A stretch of 45,340 nt of DNA. It comes from Pseudomonas sp. BN411. GTDB lineage: Bacteria > Pseudomonadota > Gammaproteobacteria > Pseudomonadales > Pseudomonadaceae. A program made the position numbers and the translations under genes. Location of the stretch: the NCBI RefSeq assembly GCF_029871235.1, contig NZ_SSOM01000085.1:1-45340 (forward strand), given 5' to 3'. This document shows, one piece after another, positions 19,817-27,348 of this stretch. The notes under the pieces are model-generated. The model worked only from the letters and a program-made list of their open reading frames with translations, did not search any database and was not told where the DNA came from. The number at the start of each line of letters is the position of its first letter. The first letter of the stretch is position 1.

Positions 19817-20658
19817 GGCCAGCCCCTCATGCAGCGGCGGACCATCTCCAGTTGCAGATTGGCCATTGGGTTGTCCTCCAGAAAGATCAGGTTCTCCGTC
19901 GCGCCATCGGTACGGACGCAACTGAGGTCGTAGAGACGGTTGGAGCGGTTGATCCAGATGTGCCCGGCCAATCCATCCTCACGGGCGTCCAGCGCCGGCT
20001 TGAACGCTTCGCGGCTACGGGCGATCTCCTCTGCACTGTCACCGACGAAATGGAAGGTCGTCGGCCCCGCCACCACGTCCTCGACCACCAGGTCGGACGC
20101 GGCGCCATCGAATACGCCCAGGCGATACAACGCCACCAGGGCGAGCAGGCAGAGCATCGCCCCATAGGCCGGCACCAGCAGCTTCGGCGAGCGCAGCAGG
20201 CGCGCCAGCCGATTTTCGCGAGCGGTGATTGGCGCAGCCGACGCAGGCACAGATTCCACCGGCTCAATAGCGGTTGGCGCATCGGCAACGGCCGCTGCGG
20301 ACTCAGGTGCGGAATCGTCCACCACGTACTGCGCATTGAACCGATAGCCCCGGCGCGGGACCGTCTGCAGCAGTTCGTGGTCGGTGCCGTCTTCGATCAG
20401 ATTGCGCAGGGTGAATATCGCCTGGTTGAGACTTCCAGCGGCAACGACGCGATTGTCCCAGGCGTATTCCATTATTTCGTTGCGACTGCGGGTTTCCCCG
20501 GGACTATCCAGCAGAAGTTGCAACAGGCGCGATTCCGAATAGGACAAGGTCACCGCACGCGGATCGCCGGAAGTCAAACTTATATGTAACTGATTATTCG
20601 CGGCATCGAATACTGCAGTGCCGCCACTTTTCAGCTGAAACTTGAACTGGCTTTTCAT
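19813..20658 (-). CDS. Membrane-anchored transcriptional regulator, ToxR/CadC type
   Basis: 281 aa. Residues ~10-110 form an OmpR-type winged helix without a receiver domain (SYSESRLLQLLLDSPGE, RNEIMEYAWDNRVVAAGSLNQAIFTLRNLIED, ELLQTVPRRGYRF), the typical ToxR/CadC DNA-binding domain. An Ala/Pro/Glu-rich linker follows, then one transmembrane helix near residues 160-183 (GAMLCLLALVALYRLGVF) and a ~98-aa periplasmic domain with two cysteines (DLSCVRTDG and VRRCMRG). Such proteins read periplasmic signals and act from the membrane. It is divergent from a lipoprotein and an outer-membrane protein gene, plausible targets, as for ToxR and ompU/ompT. Confidence 0.85.
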   Translation of the reverse strand: MKSQFKFQLKSGGTAVFDAANNQLHISLTSGDPRAVTLSYSESRLLQLLLDSPGETRSRNEIMEYAWDNRVVAAGSLNQAIFTLRNLIEDGTDHELLQTVPRRGYRFNAQYVVDDSAPESAAAVADAPTAIEPVESVPASAAPITARENRLARLLRSPKLLVPAYGAMLCLLALVALYRLGVFDGAASDLVVEDVVAGPTTFHFVGDSAEEIARSREAFKPALDAREDGLAGHIWINRSNRLYDLSCVRTDGATENLIFLEDNPMANLQLEMVRRCMRGWP

Positions 20659-20946
20659 GAAAGTTTTCTGAGCTTATTGATTTCATTACCCGCAGGAGAG
20701 ACTGCGAATTCTCTCGCACATCGACTTACCGCTGCACGCTCCACGGCATAAATAACGATTTTTGATTCTTGTTTTCCGCGCCCCTGCTTCAGAGTGCCAG
20801 GGCGCCGGAAAAGGCGCGGCAGCGCGGCGTTGCAGTTCTCCTCCCCTCCTGGCGGCACGCCGCGCTGCCACTTTCGAAGCCGGTACCGGCGAGCCTTTGC
20901 CGGTCTCAGGCGCGCGCATGCCGACGCGTCTTCAACAGGAATCCCC

Positions 20947-21630
20947 ATGCATTTCAAAGAACTTTCCATCCTTGCGCTTTCGACAGCGCTGTTCGGTTGT
21001 TCAATGGCGCCGAGCATCGACCCCTCGATAGTTTCAGGAAAACAGACCGATGTGCTGATGAAAGTCATCGAACGAGATGACAGCACAATTGCCTGGAAAA
21101 AATACCCGGCACCTTTTTCCAACAACCATGACAAGGTCGTTTTCATCGACTTGCCAAAAACCTCTTCATTCGCCAGCAGCGACTTGGAGCTCGGCGCGTC
21201 CAATACGGATATCAACAAACTGCTCCTCCACTTCCGTGGCCAACTGGAACGGCAACTGACATCCGCCGGCTACCGCCTGGTGGCACGCCCCACACCGGGG
21301 GCTCTGTCGTTGCGCGTGTCGATCAGCGACCTGGAACGTACACCGCGCGATCCGAGCGTCATGGAATACATCCCCATCGGCTTCCTGGTCGGCCTCTCCC
21401 TGCACGCCACCGGCGTACGCGACGAGACCCTCTACGTGTTCTTCGACAGCGAGGTCCGTGACGGCCTGACCGGCGAAACCCTCGGCCGCGCCGTCGACCG
21501 GGCCAAGGGCCGCAATCTCGGGCAGTCCGACAAGCCCGTGGTCGAGGACATCTACCCCGCCATGGACGCGGCGGTGCTGCGCATCCGCGAGCGCCTGGAC
21601 CGCGAGTTCCAGCGCAAGGGACCGGCCTGA
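20947..21630 (+). CDS. Putative lipoprotein, DUF3313-like
   Basis: 227 aa with a lipobox ending LFGC (Cys18). The body (IDLPKTSSF, LLLHFRGQLERQLTSAGY, RVSISDLERTPRD, GRAVDRAKGRN, DAAVLRIRERLDREF) resembles DUF3313 lipoproteins, as does the more typical member at 26402. An earlier in-frame start is rejected; ATG 20947 has AGGA at good spacing and starts the signal peptide. The gene is divergent from the ToxR-like regulator across 288 bp and followed 44 bp later by an outer-membrane beta-barrel gene, so all may form one envelope unit. Molecular role unknown. Confidence 0.75.
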   Translation: MHFKELSILALSTALFGCSMAPSIDPSIVSGKQTDVLMKVIERDDSTIAWKKYPAPFSNNHDKVVFIDLPKTSSFASSDLELGASNTDINKLLLHFRGQLERQLTSAGYRLVARPTPGALSLRVSISDLERTPRDPSVMEYIPIGFLVGLSLHATGVRDETLYVFFDSEVRDGLTGETLGRAVDRAKGRNLGQSDKPVVEDIYPAMDAAVLRIRERLDREFQRKGPA

Positions 21631-21674
21631 TCCCTCCATTCCCATTCCAACCAACAAACCATGCAGGACCACAG

Positions 21675-22175
21675 ATGAAATTCGGAAAACACCTTGCAGC
21701 TGCCTTCCTTGCCTTCAGCACCCTCAACGCCGTCGCGGATGACCGCGGCTTCTACGTGGGTGGCGGCGTGACCAAGGTAGAAACCGACGAGCACAGCCTC
21801 GGTGACGACGACAACGCCTACAAGGCCTACATCGGCTACCGCCTGAACCCCTACCTGGCCTTCGAAGGCGCCTGGGTCGACCTCGGTAGCTTCGAGGGCG
21901 AGCGTGGCGACTTCGACGGCCACTCCGTACAGGCCGCCGCCCACTTCGGCGTACCGGTGGGTGACCGTGTGCGCCTGTTCGCCAGCGCCGGCGTCCATGC
22001 CTGGGATGCCGACGCAGACGTCGCCGGCGACAGCAACGATCTGGACCTGACCTACGGCCTCGGCGTCGAGCTGGATGTATTCCGCAACGTCGGCGTGCGC
22101 CTGGAACAGGAAGTGCTGAAGGTCGGCGACATCGAGCTCGACCAGACCACCGCCAGCGCCTACCTGCTCTTCTGA
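21675..22175 (+). CDS. Small outer-membrane beta-barrel protein (OmpA/OmpW-like, 8 strands)
   Basis: 166 aa with a signal peptide (KHLAAAFLAFSTLNAVA, then DDRG). The mature ~145 residues alternate polar and hydrophobic residues in amphipathic strands (GFYVGGGVTKV, AYKAYIGYRLNPYLAFEGAWVDLG, VRLFASAGVHAWD, TYGLGVELDVFRNVGVRLEQE) and end in aromatic Phe (AYLLF), the outer-membrane insertion signal. There is no OmpA C-terminal peptidoglycan domain. It probably shares a transcript with the lipoprotein upstream and could be the target of the membrane regulator at 19813. Confidence 0.8.
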   Translation: MKFGKHLAAAFLAFSTLNAVADDRGFYVGGGVTKVETDEHSLGDDDNAYKAYIGYRLNPYLAFEGAWVDLGSFEGERGDFDGHSVQAAAHFGVPVGDRVRLFASAGVHAWDADADVAGDSNDLDLTYGLGVELDVFRNVGVRLEQEVLKVGDIELDQTTASAYLLF

Positions 22176-22183
22176 CGCCCTTC

Positions 22184-22210
22184 GCGGCCCCTGCCCCGGC
22201 AGTGGGCCGC
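22184..22210. terminator. Bidirectional terminator-like hairpin between convergent genes
   Basis: gcggccc ... gggccgc with an inner tgcc/ggca stem sits between the ends of the beta-barrel gene (+) and the transglycosylase gene (-). There is no clear T-tract on either side, so intrinsic termination is uncertain. Confidence 0.4.
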
Positions 22211-22217
22211 GCCCTCC

Positions 22218-23741
22218 TCAGATTCCCTCCAGCCTGCCCAGCATCCTTGCCGGCTGTGCTTCCTCCCGGTCCCGGGCGAACTTGTAGGCGATGTAGTACT
22301 TGTACACGTTGCTCACATAGTCGATGGGCTCGCGGCCCAGCTCCCTCGCCACCACCGCCTCCACATGGCCAAACCAGCGGTCCGGGTCCAGGCCGCTTTC
22401 CCGCGCCATGCGCCTGGCCTTCTGCAGGTTGCCCGGCCCGGCGTTGTACGCCGCCAGCAGCATGAACATGCGATCGTCCGGATCGAGCGCCGGATCGTCG
22501 AGATAGGTGTCGGCGAGAAAGCGCAGGTACTTGCTGGCCGCCTCGACGTTCCGTTCCGCGCTATTGCGCACACCCGCCACCCCTACGTTGGGGTCGGCCG
22601 CCGTGCTCGGCAGCACCTGCATCACGCCCACCGCGCCCTGGCTGCTGCGTGCGCGCTGGTTGAAGCGGGACTCGTGGAAGGCCTGGGCCATCAGCATCAG
22701 CGGGTCCAGGTCGTAGCGTCCGGCGGATGCAACGAAGGCCTGGTTGAGCTGACGGAAACGGCGCAGCTCCTCAGCCGATGCCGGTTCGCCGAGAAAGCGT
22801 CCCGGATCGCGTCTGCCATTGCGCAGGTCCCGTCCGAGGCGGCTGCCGCGATCCTGTTCGGCGAGGAATTCCGCCAGCACTGCATGCAGCTCGGGATTGT
22901 TCTGGCGCACCGCCCAGGCGTAATGGCCGCCCCAATCGAGCTCCACTGGCCGCTGGATTGCGATCCGGCCCAGGGTCGGCTGCCAGGCCTGGGCCACGCG
23001 CCGATCCACCACGGCGGCGGCATGGACGCCGGCATCCACCAGCGCCAGCAGTTCTTCAGGCTCGGTCCCTTCGGCCAGGGGCACCACGTGGATCGGCGCC
23101 AGACCGCGCTCGATGAAGGTCCGGTTCAGCGCCAGCAGTTCCCAGAAATCATTGCCAAGTGCCGGCACCGCCACTTCCTTGCCGGACAGGTCATCGAGAC
23201 TGCCGATCGGCTCGCCAGCCGGGCCGGTCACCAGCACCGGGTCGGCGCGGAACGAACCGGGGGCGGTGACCACCTGCCCGCCAAAGCGCGCGGTCTCCCC
23301 TTCCACCAGCCCGCCCGCGGCGATATCGCCGACGCCCCGGACCAGGCTGGGCAGCAGCTGTTCGCGGCTTACCGGAATGAACATCACATGCCAGCGGCGC
23401 TTGCCGGCCTGGCGCGGGTAGCGCTGGTTCAGCCAGCGTTCGAAGGCGAGGCCAACCTCGTGGCTCACGCCTTTCTGGCGGCCCTGGTCGATGTGGAAGA
23501 AGGTTCGGCTATAGGGCACCAGGATGCGGATGCTGCGGCGCTCGCGGAGGCAGTCGAAATCGTCCGTGCGATCCGGCGGCGGCTCGGGGGCGAGAATCGG
23601 CACCGCAATCCGCGAGGCTTCCTGCTGCATGGCATTGGCCAGGGCCACCTGCAATGGCAGCAACCCCATCAGCAAGCCGGCCGGAAGGGCAAGCGATCCC
23701 ATCAGAGAGCGCAGCGGTCCGCGCCGTGTTCGAGTTCCCAT
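22218..23741 (-). CDS. Membrane-bound lytic murein transglycosylase, MltF family
   Basis: 507 aa. Signal peptide (LALPAGLLMGLLPLQVALANA), then a type-3 periplasmic solute-binding domain (residues ~60-310; RSIRILVPYSRTFFHIDQGRQKGVSHEV) and a C-terminal SLT lysozyme-like domain (~330-490). The catalytic glutamate is Glu357 (QAFHESRFNQ), with the conserved QGAVGVMQVLP and AYNAGPGN motifs. MltF cleaves peptidoglycan to 1,6-anhydro-muropeptides, with the N-terminal domain tuning activity. The signal peptide lacks an obvious lipobox. ATG 23741 has AGGAA upstream. MltF paralogs are common in Pseudomonas; I cannot say whether this is the principal copy. Confidence 0.88.
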   Translation of the reverse strand: MGTRTRRGPLRSLMGSLALPAGLLMGLLPLQVALANAMQQEASRIAVPILAPEPPPDRTDDFDCLRERRSIRILVPYSRTFFHIDQGRQKGVSHEVGLAFERWLNQRYPRQAGKRRWHVMFIPVSREQLLPSLVRGVGDIAAGGLVEGETARFGGQVVTAPGSFRADPVLVTGPAGEPIGSLDDLSGKEVAVPALGNDFWELLALNRTFIERGLAPIHVVPLAEGTEPEELLALVDAGVHAAAVVDRRVAQAWQPTLGRIAIQRPVELDWGGHYAWAVRQNNPELHAVLAEFLAEQDRGSRLGRDLRNGRRDPGRFLGEPASAEELRRFRQLNQAFVASAGRYDLDPLMLMAQAFHESRFNQRARSSQGAVGVMQVLPSTAADPNVGVAGVRNSAERNVEAASKYLRFLADTYLDDPALDPDDRMFMLLAAYNAGPGNLQKARRMARESGLDPDRWFGHVEAVVARELGREPIDYVSNVYKYYIAYKFARDREEAQPARMLGRLEGI

Positions 23742-23851
23742 CGGGGTTCCTGTCGTCTGGTTCGTGGAGCGTATCGCTCCGCCCCAGGCCGGACAGGTCG
23801 GTCTGAGAGCGGCGATGCACGCAAGGCAAGGGTCAGCGCCCGTGTGTCGGG

Positions 23852-24670
23852 TCAGTATTTTTCTTCGATGTAACGGAAGGGATAGTCGGGCGACTGGTAG
23901 GGCCCCAGCTTGCCGCGCTTCGGCAGCCTGACTTTCTTCTCATCGGGGACGTCCTGGTAGGGCACCTGGTCCAGGATGTGCCGGATGACATTGAGGCGCA
24001 CCCGGCGCTTGTCCTCGGAGCGGGCGATGTGCCAGGGCGCCCAGGACGTATCGGTGGCGATGAACATTTCATCGCGGGCGCGGGTGTATTCATCCCAGCG
24101 GCCAAAGGAGCGGATGTCCATCGGCGACAGCTTCCAGGTCTTGCGGCCGTCGTTGATCCGGTCTTCGAGCCGACGCTGCTGTTCCTCCGGGCTGACTTCC
24201 AGCCAGTACTTCAGGAGGATGATCCCCGACTCCACCACCGCTCGCTCGAACAGGGGCGTGAAGGCAAAGAACTTCTGCACGTCCTTTTCACTGCAGAACC
24301 CCATGACCCGTTCGACGCCGGCGCGGTTGTACCAGCTGCGGTCGAAGATCACGACCTCCCCGCCCGCCGGAAAGTGGCTGATGTAGCGCTGCACGTATAT
24401 CTGCGACTTCTCCCGCTCGGTGGGCGTCGGCAGCGCGACGCTTCGGAAGATGCGCGAGCTGGTGCGTTCGGTCAGCGCCTTGATCACGCCGCCCTTGCCC
24501 GCTCCGTCCCGCCCTTCGAAGACGATGCAGATGCGCATGCCTTCCTGGACGACCCAGCGTTGCAGCTTCACCAGTTCGACATGCAGTCGCTTCAGCTCCG
24601 CCTCGTATTCCTTGCGCGGCATTCTGGGCGCTTTGCTTGATTCCCTGGATTTGTCGGATTTCCCGGTCAT
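23852..24670 (-). CDS. ppk2: Polyphosphate kinase 2 (PPK2, class I)
   Basis: 272 aa, the single-domain class I PPK2 length. The enzyme transfers phosphate between polyphosphate and nucleoside diphosphates, making GTP/ATP from polyP. Walker A GRDGAGKGG lies at residues 53-61, Walker B VIFDRSWYNRAG near 108-119, and the lid region RRLEDRINDGRKTWKLSPMD follows. WAPWHIARSEDKRRVRLNVI is a family block. The start at ATG 24670 has gaggga just upstream; a longer frame to 24919 is rejected because the added part has no family similarity. It stands alone with its own upstream region. Confidence 0.93.
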   Translation of the reverse strand: MTGKSDKSRESSKAPRMPRKEYEAELKRLHVELVKLQRWVVQEGMRICIVFEGRDGAGKGGVIKALTERTSSRIFRSVALPTPTEREKSQIYVQRYISHFPAGGEVVIFDRSWYNRAGVERVMGFCSEKDVQKFFAFTPLFERAVVESGIILLKYWLEVSPEEQQRRLEDRINDGRKTWKLSPMDIRSFGRWDEYTRARDEMFIATDTSWAPWHIARSEDKRRVRLNVIRHILDQVPYQDVPDEKKVRLPKRGKLGPYQSPDYPFRYIEEKY

Positions 24671-24847
24671 ACATCCCTCTCTCTTCCAGACATCCGGACT
24701 CCGCAGGGCGGAATCCAGCCGATTGTCCGGACACGCTCGGGTACTCCCTGTGACCGTCCCGCATCCGGCCGGCGGGAACGTCCCGCCAGTCCTTGAAACC
24801 GGAGGGCGGCAAACCGTTGCGCCGCCCAAGCCGGATTTCCCGCAGCC

Positions 24848-24909
24848 AAAAAAAATCACCTGCCCGTCGCCCCGGCACCCGCAAGGGGCTCCGAGACGAA
24901 AGGCAGGTG
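24848..24909 (-). terminator. Intrinsic terminator after the DUF3302-YibH operon
   Basis: On the minus strand, 7 nt past the YibH-like stop, CACCTGCC (24909-24902) pairs with GGCAGGTG (24864-24857), with further GC pairing possible inside, followed by a run of eight T. Clear rho-independent terminator. Confidence 0.85.
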
Positions 24910-24915
24910 CAACGC

Positions 24916-25875
24916 TCAATGGAAGGGGAAGATGTAGTTCATCCAGGCCGCCATGCGCAGGAGGATCTTGCGCATCACCGCCACATGATGGAAATGCTCG
25001 CTGTAGAGCGCCGCCTGGCCGTAGGCGCCGCCGGGCATCAGGGCCGCGTACTGGGCATAGTCCGGGTCGGTGATCTCGACGATCACCGGCACCCGGCCAG
25101 GAGGCGGCGTGCCGGTGAAGCTGAGCAGGTTGCCGGAGGGTTGCACCTGGCCTTCGCCGATCACCGAAATCACCTGTTTCACCTTGCCCTTGAACACCTG
25201 GCCCGGGATGCCGTCGAAAGCCACTTCGGCCTCGTCACCGGGGGTCAGGCGCAATTGGCTGTTCTGGCGCATCCAGGCGGCGATGTAGTGCCCCTCGTCC
25301 GGGATGAACACCATCGAGGGACGCAGCGGCAACCGCGTGGCCATCATTCCCGGGCGCAGCGACACATGGGTCACGAAGCCCTTGCTCGGCGCGCGCACCA
25401 CGGTGTGATCCAGGTCGAACTGGGCGATGTTCAGCTGCGCCTGCAGGTCATCCACCCGCGCCGTGGTGAGGTCCACGTCGCGGCGGTTGCCGACATTGCG
25501 CGCCGCCAGCTCACGAGCGCGGGATTGGTCGGCGCGGGCCGACACCAGCTGCGCCTTGATGGATTTGACCTTGTTCTCGAACGGCGTCGGGTCGATGCGG
25601 AACAGCACATCGCCCTTCTCCAGGGGCTGGTTGGTCTTGACCGGCACCTCCACCACCTGGCCGCTGACCGTCGGAATCACCGGCGTCGACACGAAGTAGC
25701 TGCGCGCCACTTCGGAGTACGGGTGGTTGTAGTTCATCAGGAAGATCAGCGTCCCGATCAGAACCACGCCGCCCAGCGCGGCAGTGGGCACCGACCACTT
25801 GTTCAGCGGAATCTTGAAGATCTTGAAGATGGCGACGCAGATAGCCGTGTAGGTGAGGATCAGCAACAGGTCCAT
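24916..25875 (-). CDS. HlyD-family membrane fusion protein, YibH/YiaV-like
   Basis: 319 aa. Two N-terminal hydrophobic stretches (residues ~3-20 and 29-48), then the biotinyl-lipoyl half motif (STPVIPTVSGQVVEVPVKTNQPLEKGDVLFRIDP), a short coiled-coil hairpin (~85-150), the second lipoyl half (TVVRAPSKGFVTHVSLRPGM) and a beta-barrel/membrane-proximal part. Such adaptors bridge inner-membrane pumps to the outer membrane. E. coli yibH and yiaV are each preceded by a DUF3302 gene, exactly the arrangement here: ATG 25875 is 1 bp from that stop. No transporter gene accompanies it, as in E. coli, so the substrate is unknown. Confidence 0.88.
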   Translation of the reverse strand: MDLLLILTYTAICVAIFKIFKIPLNKWSVPTAALGGVVLIGTLIFLMNYNHPYSEVARSYFVSTPVIPTVSGQVVEVPVKTNQPLEKGDVLFRIDPTPFENKVKSIKAQLVSARADQSRARELAARNVGNRRDVDLTTARVDDLQAQLNIAQFDLDHTVVRAPSKGFVTHVSLRPGMMATRLPLRPSMVFIPDEGHYIAAWMRQNSQLRLTPGDEAEVAFDGIPGQVFKGKVKQVISVIGEGQVQPSGNLLSFTGTPPPGRVPVIVEITDPDYAQYAALMPGGAYGQAALYSEHFHHVAVMRKILLRMAAWMNYIFPFH

Positions 25876-25876
25876 A

Positions 25877-26230
25877 TCAGGCCTCCTCTACCGCGCGGGC
25901 CGAACGGGACGCGCCCTGCCCTTCGAGGCGTTCGAGGCGCCAGCGCATCTCGGCCAGTTGCTGCTCCAGCTCCGCCTTCGGCGTGCCGAAGCCCCAGCCA
26001 CGATCGTCGCGGTACAACATTGCCCAGATCCACAGGAACGGCCAGATCGCATGCAGGGTGAACAGGCTCACCCAGCCAGCGGCATGGATCGCGTCCTGGT
26101 GCGGGTGGTTGCGCCGCTTGGAGATTTCATAAGGGATGTCGTGGATCACGATGATGCCGTAGAACAGCACGATCACGACGAAGAACAGCACGCCAAGGGC
26201 GAAGTAATCGAGAATCCCGTCACTTACCAT
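25877..26230 (-). CDS. DUF3302 inner-membrane protein, YibI/YiaW-like
   Basis: 117 aa. Two transmembrane helices (FALGVLFFVVIVLFYGIIVI and WVSLFTLHAIWPFLWIWAM) separated by HDIPYEISKRRNHPHQDAIHAAG, the DUF3302 signature, and a C-terminal coiled coil (ELEQQLAEMRWRLERLE). It is the first gene of a two-gene operon with the YibH-like adaptor. ATG 26230 has aggtga upstream; a longer frame from 26362 is rejected. The pair is thought to act together in the inner membrane. Confidence 0.88.
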   Translation of the reverse strand: MVSDGILDYFALGVLFFVVIVLFYGIIVIHDIPYEISKRRNHPHQDAIHAAGWVSLFTLHAIWPFLWIWAMLYRDDRGWGFGTPKAELEQQLAEMRWRLERLEGQGASRSARAVEEA

Positions 26231-26349
26231 TTCATCACCTGGTTTTCGGGGGGAGGACATCCGCATCCGGTTGGGTTGTGCAAGGCGCCGGACTTGTTGC
26301 GGATTTGTGGCCAGGCCGTCGCGCACCAGGGTTTCCGGCACACGCGAAA

Positions 26350-26374
26350 GGGAACCGGCCATCGACCGGTTCCC
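26350..26374 (-). terminator. Hairpin between the DUF3313 gene and the DUF3302 operon
   Basis: gggaaccgg-N7-ccggttccc is a perfect 9-bp stem starting 28 bp beyond the DUF3313 stop. On the minus strand it is followed by CTTTCG, only a weak T-tract. Probably a terminator isolating the two units. Confidence 0.55.
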
Positions 26375-26401
26375 GCCTGGAGGTTTATCGGGGGAGGCCC
26401 G

Positions 26402-27064
26402 TCAGGGCCTGAAGTCGCGCGCGTCCCGCGCCCAGTCGTCGAGCACCGGCTTGAGGTCATCCAGGACCAGCGGCGTCTTGCGGTTTTCCAGGCTCAATCC
26501 CTGTCCCTTGCGCACCGCCCTGACGACGGGCTTGCCGCTGGCCGCGTCCACCGCTTCCACTTCGGCGTAGATGGCCACTTCCTGGTCGCGCGTTCCCGCC
26601 GCCGTGGTGGTGGCAGCCGCCAGCAGGGCAATCGGAATGACCTCGTAGGCCTTCAGGTGCTCGGTGGAGATCGCCACGGCAGAGATGGACGGACGCACGA
26701 TCAGCGTGTCCGCCTCCGGTGTGCCGACCAGACGGGCCTTGCCGATCAGCTCGCGCTGCAGCGCCAGGCGCATGTAGGTGGCGATCTGGTCCATGGTCTG
26801 CTGGCTCATCTGGTCGCTGGGGGCCGGGGCCGGGGCCGGATGGAACACCGGCTTTTCCACCAGGAGCGTGCCGTAGCGCTTCGCGTCGAAGCCCGGCGCC
26901 GTCCAGCGCAGCACGGGCTGGCCGCTGGCAGACATCTTCTCTTCGAGCTGCGAGTAATCCCTCAGGAAGCCCGAATACTCCTCGGGCTGGGTGACCTTGC
27001 TGGAACAGCCGCTGGCCAGCATAACGATCGCTGCCAGCGCAAATCCGAATAGCGGTTTCACCAT
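26402..27064 (-). CDS. DUF3313 lipoprotein
   Basis: 220 aa with a lipobox (LASGC, Cys20) and a typical DUF3313 body: EEYSGFLRDYSQLEEK right after the anchor, YGTLLVEKPVFHPA, the helical LALQRELIGKARLV, and AIYAEVEAVDAASGKPVVRAVRKGQG. Family members are outer-membrane or periplasmic lipoproteins of unknown function, often stress induced. ATG 27064 has ctggag at good spacing; a longer frame from 27127 would hide the signal peptide. It is monocistronic, bounded by hairpins. A more divergent relative lies at 20947. Confidence 0.85.
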   Translation of the reverse strand: MVKPLFGFALAAIVMLASGCSSKVTQPEEYSGFLRDYSQLEEKMSASGQPVLRWTAPGFDAKRYGTLLVEKPVFHPAPAPAPSDQMSQQTMDQIATYMRLALQRELIGKARLVGTPEADTLIVRPSISAVAISTEHLKAYEVIPIALLAAATTTAAGTRDQEVAIYAEVEAVDAASGKPVVRAVRKGQGLSLENRKTPLVLDDLKPVLDDWARDARDFRP

Positions 27065-27147
27065 AGAAGACTCCAGGTTTGACGGGGTTGAACCTGCGGG
27101 TTGCACCCCTCTTCTGACTGGCGGCAAAGCCTATGGATGAGCGCTTT

Positions 27148-27197
27148 TCAGCACTTCGCATTTCACGACAGTTATTTAGCACTTCATGACAGTGTGA
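27148..27197. repeat. Imperfect direct repeat upstream of the DUF3313 gene
   Basis: agcacttc...cacgacagt and agcacttcatgacagt lie side by side 90-130 bp upstream of the DUF3313 start. This could be a tandem operator; no known consensus recognised. Confidence 0.3.
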
Positions 27198-27254
27198 CGG
27201 GGTTCCTTGCAACAAAACGTGTCGCCCCACTGGAACACCGTTGTCGAACGGATC

Positions 27255-27335
27255 ATGCAACCCAGCGCGGGTGGCACCGGGTTGCATGGGGGATGGGACG
27301 GGATGGAGTGGCGCTCCGACCTCCAAGGGAGCGCC
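27255..27335. terminator. Two hairpins downstream of the second peroxidase gene
   Basis: ggcgctcc/ggagcgcc (27310-27317 and 27328-27335, 8 bp) lies 14 bp after the peroxidase stop. atgcaaccc/gggttgcat (27255-27263 and 27279-27287, 9 bp) follows. Neither is trailed by T residues on the minus strand, so they may protect the mRNA end rather than terminate by themselves. Confidence 0.4.
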
Positions 27336-27348
27336 GGGCGGTGGAGCT

